Shown one piece after another: positions 20,531 to 29,887 of a DNA stretch of 64,000 nucleotides (positions are counted from its first letter, which is position 1; each line of letters starts with the position of its first letter). Under the pieces are notes generated by a model, which was not told the origin of the DNA, ran no database searches, and saw only the letters and a list, made by a program, of their open reading frames with translations. The stretch is from NCBI GenBank assembly GCA_943736015.1, contig OX031062.1, positions 1,718,501-1,782,500 on the forward strand, written 5' to 3'. Source of the DNA: Tridacna crocea. Lineage: Eukaryota; Mollusca; Bivalvia; Cardiida; Cardiidae. The position numbers were made by a program, and so were the translations under genes.

Positions 20531-20674
20531 AAGAACAGCATCCGAGAAATTGGTAATTAATTCTGGAGTTGACTGTGTTTGTAAATTTAAAATCTAATTT
20601 TACAAATTAACTTTATTTCTTTGGCAAGATTTTCTATTGAATCTTGTAAAGCTCTAAACCTAATTTTAAAAGTC

Positions 20675-20899
20675 TTAACCGTGCGACAATTTTTGGACTC
20701 CTTTAAATTGAAAGCATTTGCAGAAGACAAAAAAAAGCTGTAGCTCAAATGATGATTTTTGTCTCTGATAGGGTAGGAAACATTGTTGGAAAAAGAGAAA
20801 ATGCTGGTAACCATTATTTTCTTATTTTTTTTCCAATGTTTTAAAAAAGTTTTCTTTTTCAGGGTCATTAAAAGTCAAGATTGTGTGGTAAAGGCTTAA
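20675..20899 (-). mobile_element. M1 MITE, worn stem
   Basis: TTAA both sides; apex CTGGTAACC is opposite to the orientation norm; right arm degraded to ATTATTTTCTTATTTT. Confidence 0.8.
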
Positions 20900-20918
20900 T
20901 CCTATATACAATCTCGAG

Positions 20919-21147
20919 TTAACCCTTTACCACATGACAAAATTTTAGACTGGTCCAAATTGAAGCATTTGCAGACGACAAAATAAAGGTGACTGAAAAT
21001 TTGAAATTTGTTCTGGGAAGGGTAGAAAACACAGTGGGAAAAGGAGAAAATGCTGGTTACCAGTATTTTCTCCTTTTTCCCACCATGTTTTCAAAAGGCT
21101 TCTTTCTCAGGGGCGTCAAAAGTAGGGATTGTGAGGTAATGGGTTAA
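20919..21147 (-). mobile_element. M1 MITE, intact
   Basis: TTAA both sides; CACAGTGGG against CCCACCATG leaves a mismatch in the stem. Confidence 0.9.
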
Positions 21148-21203
21148 ATGACCATGAGGAAGAAGCCTTATTGAAAACATTGTGGAAAAAGGAGAAAATG
21201 CTG
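21144..21203 (+). mobile_element. M1 MITE, truncated at palindrome centre
   Basis: Runs from GACCATGAGGAAGAAGCC to GAGAAAATGCTG and stops at the apex; unrelated sequence follows. Confidence 0.65.
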
Positions 21204-21330
21204 ACAGCCAGTCACTCAACATTAACCACTACCAACCAACCAACTTCTTAGTCAGTCAGTCAGTCAGTCAATCATCAATTCAATCAATCAAATTACCCAA
21301 TTCAATCAATCAATCAATCAGTCAGTCCCA
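21204..21330. repeat. microsatellite (AGTC)n/(CAAT)n
   Basis: CAACCAACCAAC, then AGTCAGTCAGTC and AATCAATCAATC runs; may be a decayed SINE tail. Confidence 0.8.
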
Positions 21331-21648
21331 TTGGGATCATTAGTATAAGGAGTCATGTAGCAAAGGGTCTACAAACAATTGCACCTGGTAATTAGGCAAT
21401 ACAGATCGGAAAAAAATCATATGAAACAGGATGAAAAATTAGATCTTTTTTTCCTGTAATGTGAATTCATGGCCAGAGGAAACACGAGAAAATTGGGAAA
21501 TATCGCAAAATGATCCTTTACCAAAAAAAATCAGAGTTTTAACACGTACAGTGTAGTCACTATGGCAAACAGATTCAGCCCAGAAGTGAACTTGAATAAT
21601 TGCAAATTCAGAGTTTGCATGTGCCCAGTATGTCCAAGCAATCTAGAC
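21331..21648. other. mostly unrecognised
   Basis: A possible M1 left end near 21511-21542 (CCTTTACCAAAAAAAATC). Nothing else. Confidence 0.35.
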
Positions 21649-21702
21649 ATTGTAGATCTGAGATCAGACTGCACATTTTGTGCAGTCTGATTTTGATCTA
21701 TA
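21649..21702. mobile_element. H1 hairpin element
   Basis: TGTAGATCTGAGATCAGAC pairs with GTCTGATTTTGATCTATAC around GCACATTTTGTGC. Confidence 0.75.
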
Positions 21703-22088
21703 CTTGCTGCAAATACAGCTATAGTTGTGAAAGGAACAATGAGTGGTAAATAAACCTCAGAAAGAAGCCAGGCTTTTGTAAACATTGTTGACATTTTGAA
21801 GACTTATGTTCAAAATCATTGCATTAATATTATTATAATTTTGTAAGAACAGAAAAAAAGACTATTGTTCCCAAGACAAATCTGTCTCGTAGAAAAATTA
21901 CAAATACAAGAAGTAAATCTTGATGCGTACTTCTTGATGCATTCTGATTGGCTGACGCCGTTTGGTGTGATCCTCAAGAATTTTCTACATTTCAGAGTAA
22001 TGCAATTTCTGATTGGCTGATTAGTCAAATTTTCCAGTCAATCAGATATTGTTGCTTTCAAAAACTAAAATAAGTCACCATATATTGT

Positions 22089-22299
22089 TTAACCCATTAC
22101 CACACAATCCCTACTTTTGACGACCCTGACAAAGAAGCCTTTAGAAAACATTGTGAGAAAAGGAGAAAATGCTGGTAACCAGCATTTTCTCCTTTTCCCA
22201 CAGTGTTTTCTACCCTTCCCAGAACAAATTTCAATTTTTCAGTCACCTTTATATTCAATTTGAACCAGTCTAAAATTTTGTCGTGTGGTAATGAGTTAA
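22089..22299 (+). mobile_element. M1 MITE, short internal deletion
   Basis: TTAA both sides; lacks about 17 bp around GTCGTCTGCAAATGC. Ends CCCATTACC / GGTAATGAG. Confidence 0.9.
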
Positions 22300-22525
22300 C
22301 CCATTACCACACAATCCCTACTTTTGACGCCCCATAAGAAAAAAGCTTTTTGAAAACACTGTGGGAAAAGGAGAAAATGCTGGTAACCAGCATTTTCTCC
22401 TTATCCCACAGTGTTTTCTACCCTTCCCAGAACAAATTTCAATTTTTCAGTCATCTATATTTTATTGACTGCAAATGCTTTCAATTTGGACCCGTCTAAA
22501 TTTTTCTTGTGTGGTAATGAGTTAA
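22296..22525 (+). mobile_element. M1 MITE, intact
   Basis: Directly after the previous copy, same orientation, one shared TTAA. CACTGTGGG / CCCACAGTG on both arms. Confidence 0.92.
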
Positions 22526-22724
22526 GACAGGTTGGAATACAGACCCTAGCAGTCTTGAGATTTATTGCACACCAAAGGCAAGAAAGTCAAATGTCTATAT
22601 TTAGACATTGTGTCATGTGACAGAATTAGCCTGGTTTCATATCATATTAATTCCTCTTGATGGTGTCATTGGTTGTTTTTCTTTTATAATATGGTAAAAA
22701 ATATCATATTATTTTTCAAGCCTG

Positions 22725-22952
22725 TTAACCCTTTACCACACAATCCCGACTTTTAACACCCCTGTGAAAGAAGCCTTTTGGACACATTATGGGAAAAGGA
22801 GAAAATGCTGGTAACCAGCATTTTCTCCTTTCCCCACATTGTTTTCTTCCCTATCAAAGACAACTTCAACAATTTTGGTCACATTTAATTTGTCCTCTAC
22901 ATATGCTTTGGTTTGGACAAGTCTAAATTTTTGTTGTGTGGTAAAGTGTTAA
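22725..22952 (+). mobile_element. M1 MITE, intact
   Basis: TTAA both sides; right half CACATTTAATTTGTCC with TTTGGACAAGTC. Confidence 0.9.
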
Positions 22953-22983
22953 AGTATCATTGTTTCTAAATATAGATGCTTAG

Positions 22984-23203
22984 TTTACTCTTTATCAGAC
23001 CAAAAAAAATTAGACCAGTCCAAATTCAAAAGATTTATTATTGCTAAATAGAATTTCATTCAAATTATAGAACTTCATTGGAAAGCAGTAGAGTAGAAAA
23101 ACATTGTGAGTAAAGAAGAAATGCTGGTTACTATGTTAACACAATGTTTTCTAAAGCTTTCTATTTTGGGATAGCAAAACTCGAGATTTTGCGGAAATGA
23201 ATG
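22984..23203 (-). mobile_element. M1 MITE, decayed
   Basis: TTACTCTTTATCAGACC and TAGACCAGTCCAAATTC on the left; right stem arm mostly lost. Confidence 0.6.
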
Positions 23204-23492
23204 ACATTTTTGGGAAATCATGAAATATCTAATAATTTCACAAAATATTGTGTCTTCATTAAGTATTTATGCATCCTAAAGCTGATAAAAACCAATATAT
23301 CAAAGGTTTGCGAGTATTTTTGTCAAAGAAAGAATAGGAAAAACCTCAAGGTTTTATTTCTTAAAGCTATGATGTGATATATGTCTAAAAATGAATTATT
23401 GCCATAAACTGAAATTTACACTGATATTCTGTCTGGGTAGGTGTGAAAAATACAGTCCGCCATCTTGTTTTCCCCATCCCTGTCAGTCTGAT

Positions 23493-23720
23493 TTAAACCT
23501 TTCCCAAACAAGCTCTGGTTTTTACGTTCTTGCAGTAAAAGCCTTTTGAAAACACTGTGGGAAAAGGAGAAATTGCTCGTAACGAGCAATTTCTCCTTTT
23601 CCCACAGTGTTTTCTACCCTTTTTGAGAACTTTCTGGCATTTTTTCCAAATCTAAAATTGTCGTCTGCAAACTCTTTTGGTTTGGAAGAGTCCAAAATTT
23701 GTCGTTTGGGAAAGGGTTAA
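23493..23720 (+). mobile_element. M3 MITE, intact
   Basis: TTAA both sides; CAAACAAGCTCTGG left end, CGTTTGGGAAAGGG right end, apex GCTCGTAACGAGC. Perfect stem. Confidence 0.92.
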
Positions 23721-23768
23721 GACCACCAATCAGTCAGTCCATGATTTTATGATATACAAGAAATAGAC

Positions 23769-23814
23769 TGTTTGAAAACATTTTGGGAAGAGGAGAAAAT
23801 GCTGGTATAAACTT
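23769..23814 (+). mobile_element. M1 MITE, stem fragment
   Basis: TTTGAAAACATTTTGGGAAG..ATGCTGG only. Confidence 0.45.
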
Positions 23815-23854
23815 GAGGCCACTATCTTGTTTCCCCTTCTCCCAAATCTTTGTT

Positions 23855-24226
23855 TCGATGATGGTCATGATGGAACGCAGCCAGTGGCTTAGGAGAACAT
23901 TTGTGCAAAATATTAACCCTTTACTCCATAGATACTTATTTCTATGCATGGCTTGTAGGAGCCTTTGGAAAACATTGTGGCAAAAGGTGAAATTGCTCGT
24001 GATGAGCAATTTCACCTTTTGTCCTAATGTTTTCTATGCTATCAAAAGGTGTCCTATACACATAGGAAACAGCTTCATCCTTGCTGTTATTTAGGGTCAA
24101 TTAGAGATACTATAGAAATGCCTTATGGGGTAAAGGGTTAAGAAAAAGGAAACTAAAAAAATTTAAAAAGCGTGGTTAGGTGCACTTGTTGCTGTGATCT
24201 AACTTGGATAATGTAAAACGTGGGGC
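23855..24226 (+). mobile_element. SINE B fragment split by an M2 MITE
   Basis: 23855-23912 (GATGATGGTCATG, GCAGCCAGTGGCTTAGG) continues at 24142 with worn tail sequence ending GGATAATGTAAAACGTGG. A second MITE begins where the SINE tail TTAA is expected (24227). Confidence 0.6.
23913..24141 (+). mobile_element. M2 MITE, intact, inside SINE B
   Basis: TTAA both sides; apex GCTCGTGATGAGC. Confidence 0.9.
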
Positions 24227-24459
24227 TTCACCCTGTACCAAATTACAAAATTTTAGACTGGTCTAAATTAAAAGTACTTGCAGGCGACAAAATAAAGGTA
24301 ATGCAAAAACTGAAATTTGTTTCCAGCAGAGTAGAAAACATTGTGGGAGAAGGAGAATAATTATGCTGGTCACCAGCATTTTCTCCTTTCCCCTCAGTGT
24401 TTTCCAAAGGCTTTTCTTTCAGAGTCTTTAAAAGTCGGGATTGTGTGACAATGAGTTGA
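24227..24459 (-). mobile_element. M1 MITE at a SINE tail
   Basis: Flanks mutated (TTCA, TTGA); a TAATT insertion before the apex. Right end GTGTGACAATGAG. Confidence 0.8.
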
Positions 24460-24683
24460 CTCTTTGCCAAATGACAAAATTTGGACTTGTCCAAATTGAA
24501 AGCTATTGCAGATGACAAATTAAATGTGGCTCAAATGATGAAATTTGTCTGTGACAAGGCAGAAAACATTGTGGGAAAAGGAGAAAATGCTGGTTACCAG
24601 GATTTTCTCCTTTTCCCACAATGTTTTTAAAAGCTTTCTACTCCAGGGTCATTAAAAGTCTGGATTGTATGGGAAAGAGTTAA
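24456..24683 (-). mobile_element. M1 MITE, full length
   Basis: Follows the previous copy sharing TTGA. Stem good except CCAGGATTT on the right arm. Confidence 0.88.
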
Positions 24684-24736
24684 CAATTTAACACACAATC
24701 TTGCATTTTAGGAATCCTTAAGGAGGCCTTTAAACA
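24680..24736 (+). mobile_element. M1 MITE, left-end fragment
   Basis: TTTAACACACAATCTTGC..AAGGAGGCCTTTAAA, then lost. Confidence 0.5.
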
Positions 24737-24741
24737 TCAAG

Positions 24742-24972
24742 GAAATTGATTGATTGAACGATTGACAGAATGGTGTTTAATGCTGTTTTCAACGTCATCT
24801 ATTTATGTGGCAGTGGTCAGTGCACCTATCCTTGCTTTCCTGGAGTTTCTTTTACCAGCACTTCACATGATACTCTTTACAAGCCACTGGCTGCTTTCCC
24901 ACATAATCATTCTGGAAACAACAGTCAGCAGTGAGAGAGGAATGAATATTGTCGTAATGTCTTTTATGATCA
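24742..24972 (-). mobile_element. SINE B, minus strand, head missing
   Basis: Tail ATTGATTGATTG, then GTTTAATGCTGTTTTCAACG and the body in reverse complement (GTCAGCAGTGAGAGAGG). Broken off by the H3 element at 24973. Confidence 0.75.
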
Positions 24973-25154
24973 AGAGCTCCAGATAGAGGGAGTGATTTTG
25001 ATTTCAAAATTGAAAATAAGTATTATTCTCTGGTAAATCCTATGTTGTGGGTACTCATTAGAATCATCTCATGGAGACAATTGTAATTAGTACCCAGAAC
25101 ATATAATTGATTTAGAATACCATCGCTCCCTCTTATTTGGAGCTCTGATTGTCC
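24973..25154. mobile_element. H3 MITE
   Basis: Ends AGAGCTCCAGATAGAGG and CTCTTATTTGGAGCTCT are inverted. The centre holds a worn palindrome around GGGTACTCATTAGAATC. Same family as 27052 and 29261. Confidence 0.75.
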
Positions 25155-25545
25155 ATTCAATGTGCAGCTGTAATTCTTTATGGAATGACAAAAATAGACC
25201 CCCATCAATCCCAGACTGCACCCTGGTGCCAAAATGACTGTAATTGAAAATATTATTGCATGATCAAATGCAGTATTGGAATTCTTTCATCTTCTCACTG
25301 ATATGTCAAATGCGGCATGGCTGTCAGTCAATAACTACTAGTATTTCATCTGTCAGGTCACACTGACTCCTTGTCTAGAATATATTTATTCTGGTAATGA
25401 TAATTATACTACTCAGCATTCTCTAAGCACCAAGATTTTCTAATTCCTGGTGCATGTCTAAGTGCAATAATTATTGCAGATACCTTCATTTGTCATAGAG
25501 TTTTGAGACACTGCATAATATTTACTGGTAATGATTCTTACAAAT
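25155..25545. other. no recognised feature
   Basis: No repeat boundary or coding signal seen. Confidence 0.4.
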
Positions 25546-25774
25546 TTAACTCTTTATCACACGACAAAATTTTAGACTGGTTCAAATTGAAAGCATTTGC
25601 AGACAACAAAATAAAGGTGACTGAAAAATTGAAATTTGTTCTAGGAAGGGTAGAAAACACTGTGGAAAATGGAGAAAATGCTGGTTACCAGCATTTTCTC
25701 CTTTTCCTACAGTGTTTTCAAAAGGCTTCTTTCTCAGGGGCATCAAAAGTAGGGATTGTGTGGTAACTGGTTAA
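25546..25774 (-). mobile_element. M1 MITE, intact
   Basis: TTAA both sides; stem CACTGTGG against CCTACAGTG. Confidence 0.9.
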
Positions 25775-25983
25775 GCCCTTACCACACAATCTTCGTTAAA
25801 GACAGTTTTTGAAAACATTTTGGGAAAAGGAGAAAATGCTGGTAACCAGAATTTTCTCCTTTTCTCACCATGTTTTCTACCCTCCCAGAAGAAGTTTCGA
25901 TTTTTGAGTCACGTTAAATTTGTCGCCTGCAGATGCTTTCAGTTTGGACCAGTCTAAAATGTTGTCGTTTGGCAAAGAGTTCA
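25771..25983 (+). mobile_element. M1 MITE, short left internal part
   Basis: Shares left TTAA; right flank TTCA. About 15 bp lost after CACACAATC. Confidence 0.85.
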
Positions 25984-26209
25984 ACCCTTTACCAAACAAT
26001 CCCTGGTTTTTACAACCCTCACACAGAAGCCTTTTGAAAACATTGTGTGAAGAGGAGAAAATGCTGGTAACCTGCATCTTCTCCTTTTCCCACAATGGTT
26101 TTTACTCTGCAAGAAATGAATCTCAATTTTTGAGTTATGTTTATTTTGTCATCTGCAAATGCTTTCAATTTGGTCCCGTCTAAAATGTTGTGGTTTGGTA
26201 AAGAGTTAA
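25980..26209 (+). mobile_element. M1 MITE, AAACAATCCCTGG variant
   Basis: Third in a head-to-tail run sharing flanks. Apex CTGGTAACCTGC. Confidence 0.88.
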
Positions 26210-26276
26210 TTAAGTGGTAAAATTTTGTCATTGTCCCTATTTGAAGTATTTGCAGATGACAGAATGCAATGTGGTT
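26210..26276 (-). mobile_element. M1 MITE fragment
   Basis: AAGTATTTGCAGATGAC with a worn left end. Confidence 0.45.
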
Positions 26277-26497
26277 CATCTTTACCACACAATCCCGACT
26301 TTTAATGACCCTGAAAAAGAAAACTTTTGAAAACATTGTGGGAAAAGGAGAAAATGCTGGTATCCAGCATTTTCTCCTTTTCCCACAATGTTTTCTACCC
26401 AAATCAAATTTCACATTTGTGATTCACATTCAGTTTGTCGTCTGCAAATGCTTTCAATTTGGACCAGTCTTGAATTTTGTAATTTTTTAAAGAGTAT
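26275..26497 (+). mobile_element. M1 MITE, full length
   Basis: Left flank TTCA, right worn (TTTTTTAAAGAGTATTA). Apex GGTATCC, one base changed. Confidence 0.82.
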
Positions 26498-26790
26498 TAG
26501 AAGAGGATTTATCTCTGAAAGGGTGGAAAATGTTATGCAAAGTTCTCTTCTTCATTGTTGGAAAATCATGGGATTGTTCAGTGAAGGTCTCCGAAAGATC
26601 TGTATTGATTGCTTCAGCAACTACCTGTAATTATGAAGCCTATAATTCTCACTGGGGGTTTGTGAGGAGCATCCATTAAAAACATTTTCTCTGAAAATTT
26701 TCTTTTTTATCACTCCTAATTTGATATATTTGGGGAAAATAAGAACAATATATACATAACTTTATCTAATGGTCTGCTAGATGTATAAAA
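26498..26790. other. no recognised feature
   Basis: AT-rich; begins with a stretch that may be very worn MITE (GAAAGGGTGGAAAATG). Confidence 0.35.
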
Positions 26791-27050
26791 AGGATATGGC
26801 TAGCAATACTGGGCAAGGGCCCTTCAGACATTTGCGTAAAGTGTCGTCTCGGATCAGCCTGTGCAGTTTGCGCTAGCTGATCCGACACGGCACTTTACGG
26901 CTACATTAGATTTTATGCTACAGTAGACTTACGCAAAACAGAAAATTACATAGAAACTGAAAGTGTCATTTCGGATTAGCCTGAACGGACTGCGTAGGCT
27001 GATACGAAACAACACTTTCCACAAATGTCCGAATGCCTCTTTTTGCAGAC
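26791..27050. mobile_element. H4 double-hairpin MITE
   Basis: Ends GACATTTGCGTAAAGTGTC and AACACTTTCCACAAATGTCC are inverted. Inside are two hairpins (about 26838-26897 and 26960-27018) with GGATCAGCCTGTGCAG and GGATTAGCCTGAACGG. Shares AGGATATGGC at its left edge with 55409. Confidence 0.7.
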
Positions 27051-27051
27051 C

Positions 27052-27237
27052 ATAAAAAAGAGGAGGTGATGATATTCTAAATCCATTTTTTGTCTTCCAA
27101 ACCCTATGTTGTGGGTACTCATTAGAATTGTCTCGATGAGACGATTCTAATGAGTATCCATAACATAGGGTTTAGAGGAGAATAATATATATTTTCAAGT
27201 TTGAAATCAAAATCACTGCCTCTGTCTGGAGCTCGGG
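27052..27237. mobile_element. H3 MITE, reversed
   Basis: Strong palindrome ACCCTATGTTGTGGGTACTC..ATGAG / CATAACATAGGGTTT at 27107-27172. Right end CTGTCTGGAGCTC; left tip replaced. Confidence 0.75.
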
Positions 27238-27273
27238 ATATTCTGATGATAAGCCAAGAAGAATTTAGTTCCT

Positions 27274-27372
27274 CAACCTTTTACCAAACAATTCCGGTTT
27301 TCACTACCCTAAATGGGAATAAGGCTTTAGAAAACATTATGGGATAAAAAAGATAATGCTGGTAACCAGCAT
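27274..27372 (+). mobile_element. M1 MITE, left half
   Basis: CTTTTACCAAACAATTCCGG to CTGGTAACCAGCATT; then broken off at repeat R1. Confidence 0.65.
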
Positions 27373-28127
27373 TCATTTCAAATGAAATAAACGTTTATGC
27401 TACCTGGTGCCATTTATTCAGCTATGATCAGCTACCAAATAACCTATGCACTGACCATTTATTAAAACGGCCTCTACATGCTTAGGTACTAGGCTAATAG
27501 CTTCAATATAAGCACAAGAATTTGGCATTGTATAACCAAAATAAATGATAAAATATGAAAAAAAAAAATCTCCCCTATATAATATAAACACAAGGAATGC
27601 AACGTCTCGATTGCCGGTGTCAGCACAAGACAGCCTTTCCCACCTAAAATCACCCACGAAACAAACATTGATCATAATTTCCTTTAGCCTAGTGATAGAC
27701 AACACAAAATTGTACCTGCGACATTCGGCGATTCCTCAGTAGACACCTTTTAACCGGAGATATGCGTCATGTTTTACAATTATATTTGACAATTGTGATC
27801 CATCGAGGAAGCCATTTGCTGACGTCACTGGATTCAATGTCGCATGTACATTTTTGTGTTGTCTATCGCTAGGCTAAAGGAAATTATGATCAATGTTTGT
27901 TTTCTGGGTGATTTTGGGTGGGAAAGGCTGTCTTGTGCTCGCACTGGCAATCAAGACATTGCATTCCTTGTGTTTATATTATATAGGGGAAATTTCTTTT
28001 TCATAGTTTATCATTTATTTTGGTTATAGAATGTCAAATTCCTGTGTTATAAGCCCTACTTTTCCCACGTATATACAGGGGATGGGTGATGTGTCATAGC
28101 AGACAGGTCAAATCTTGGAAGAATATA
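27373..28127 (-). repeat. dispersed repeat R1 with a giant foldback
   Basis: Two arms of about 220 bp (27505-27726 and 27836-28053) are inverted copies, about 90% alike by eye, around a 109-bp spacer. Matching blocks include GAAATTATGATCAATGTTTG, TTGTGTTGTCTATC and CCTTGTGTTTATATTATATA in inverse. The outer parts match the short copy at 648-886 in reverse. The minus-strand 95-codon and plus-strand 61-codon frames here are mirror copies of one another, not genes. Confidence 0.8.
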
Positions 28128-28139
28128 TGTGCAGACAAG

Positions 28140-28690
28140 GACGCCTGAGGTGCGTTTAACATAGTGAGTGCTTCGAGCGCTCTCAAGCGCTTTCCCTCTG
28201 AATGCGGGTGCCCGCTGCGGCACTCGATAGCGCTTGCATGCACACTCGATAGGAGTTTCCCTTGTATCTCCAAGATGGCATCCAATAGCAGAAGTGTTAT
28301 CCAAATGAGAGAGTCTAATGAGAATCTGAACAATGAGGCGACTGGACAAAATTACACCATGCACGTCCCTTTAGATGTTTACTAAAGATGTTCAGAAGAC
28401 AAGTTCTATATTTCATTTGTTTTTTTTTTCTTCTTTTTCTTATGGACACAGAGAATTAACAGATCTGTGATCAGAACAAGGAGATTCAGCATACCGCTGT
28501 TTTCTTTGTTTATGCTTTTTCATCATTAGATAGTTAACTGAATTTTACAGATAACTCTGCAATGATGGCCAGCCTTACGCCCCAGAAATATCTGGACGTC
28601 ATTTTGAAAAATAAGCGAGCGCTCGCTTGCGTTCAATTAACGAGGTGCATTCTCACCAGGCGCTTTGTGAAGCGCCCGCAATGTTGAACA
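28140..28690. promoter_or_regulatory. CpG-rich patch, possible promoter or island
   Basis: Unlike everything around it, this stretch holds clusters of CG (GAGCGCTCTCAAGCGC, GCCCGCTGCGGCACTCG) and palindromes AGCGAGCGCTCGCTT (28613-28627) and GGCGCTTTGTGAAGCGCC (about 28658-28675). No MITEs inside. A regulatory role is only inference. Confidence 0.3.
28275..28385 (+). CDS. hypothetical 36-codon ORF
   Basis: ATG in a favourable context (A at -3, G at +4: CAAGATGG), then 36 codons of non-repeat sequence (starts MASNSRSVIQMRESNENL, ends MHVPLDVY) and TAA. It lies in the CpG-rich patch. About 65 bp downstream a long pyrimidine tract ends CACAG, resembling a splice acceptor (about 28451), so this could be the start of a split gene, but no good donor is seen. 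No family recognised. May be chance. Confidence 0.25.
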   Translation: MASNSRSVIQMRESNENLNNEATGQNYTMHVPLDVY

Positions 28691-28868
28691 CGCCTCTGAA
28701 CACACATTTTACTTGAGTTCCTTTAAAGGTAAAAAAAAGGAGTAGGAATGTTTCATCAAAGAGAAACCAACCTTACTGTCTTGATTACTCTCCCACTTGG
28801 GAGGTTAAATTAATACTATGTCCCAAGAGAAATCCAGTGGCAGACAGATTTTCTTGTTGACCATCTTA

Positions 28869-29106
28869 TATTTTCTTTACCTTTTACTTCAAAACCCGGA
28901 GTTTTTACGACCTCAAGGAAGAAGACTATTGAAAACATTGTGGGAATAGGAGAAAATGCTGTTATCCGGCATTTTCTCCTTTTCATGCAATGTTTTTTTA
29001 CCCCTCCCAAAACAAATTTAAAATTGTCAAATCACATTTGATTTGTCATCTGCAAATGCTCTCAGTTTGGATGATTGTGAGATTTTGTTGTTGGGTATAG
29101 AGTTAA
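28869..29106 (+). mobile_element. M1 MITE, worn ends
   Basis: ACTTCAAAACCCGGAG left end; apex CTGTTATCCGGC; right TTAA intact. Confidence 0.75.
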
Positions 29107-29260
29107 TTCTGTAAATAGCGTCACAGAAGTAGTATCAAGTTTCAATTACATTCCCCAGAAAAACCTGTAAACCAACTTAGCCTCATACTTTCAAGAACGA
29201 AAAAAACTACATATTTGGCATTTTACAGCATTTGAACAAAAAATACAACATTCGACAGAG

Positions 29261-29449
29261 CTCCAGATAAAGGGATGATTCTGATTTCAAAATTGAAAAT
29301 ATCGATTATTATCCACTAAACTCTATATTATGGGTACTCATTGGAATCGTCTCATCGAGACGATTCTAATGAGTACCCACAGCATAGGGTTTAAAATAGA
29401 AATGATGGATTTAGAATACCATCTCTCTCTCTTATCTGGAGCTCTGATT
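29261..29449. mobile_element. H3 MITE, best copy
   Basis: Ends AGAGCTCCAGATAAAGGG and CTCTTATCTGGAGCTCT are inverted. The palindrome at about 29322-29392 has a near-perfect centre GGAATCGTCTCATCGAGACG. No target duplication evident. Confidence 0.8.
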
Positions 29450-29468
29450 CAATCATTGCATGCCTGCT

Positions 29469-29691
29469 TTAACCTGTTACCACACAGCAAAATTTTAGAT
29501 CTATCCAAACTGAAAGCATTTGCAAACGGCAATTTCAGAGTAGCTCAAGTTGTGCAGTTTTGCTATGTTAGGGAAGAAAACTTTGTAGGATAATGAGAAA
29601 ATGCTTCTTACCAGCATTTTCTCCTTTTCCCACATTGTTTTCAAAAGGCATCTTCTTCTGGGCTGTTAAAAGTCGTCATTGCGTGGGTTAA
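29469..29691 (-). mobile_element. M1 MITE, full length
   Basis: TTAA both sides; TGATAATGAG breaks the left arm; right end short (ATTGCGTGGG). Confidence 0.8.
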
Positions 29692-29887
29692 GTTACAGTT
29701 TGAAACAGTTGAAAACAGCAAAAGTGTCAGCTTTTTTCATTGAAGGTTGTGGGTAATGGAATTCTGTTTATATCAAATTTCAATTACATTCTCATTGCAT
29801 GCCCGCTTCTAGTTGGAGGTAGAGAAAGATGTGTATGGTCAGAATGTAGGCAGTTTGCACTGAAGGTGTTAGTTTGAATTTTATGTT

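Noticed and set aside
26019..26414. 131-codon minus-strand frame and similar frames rich in motifs like VGKGENAGYQHFLLFP
   Set aside because: This recurring peptide is the translation of the M1 stem (GTGGGAAAAGGAGAAAATGC) and appears at every copy on both strands. It is not a protein family.
27418..28029. Mirror-image frames of 95 and 61 codons that look like related proteins
   Set aside because: They are the two arms of one inverted repeat; their similarity comes from the foldback, not from gene duplication.
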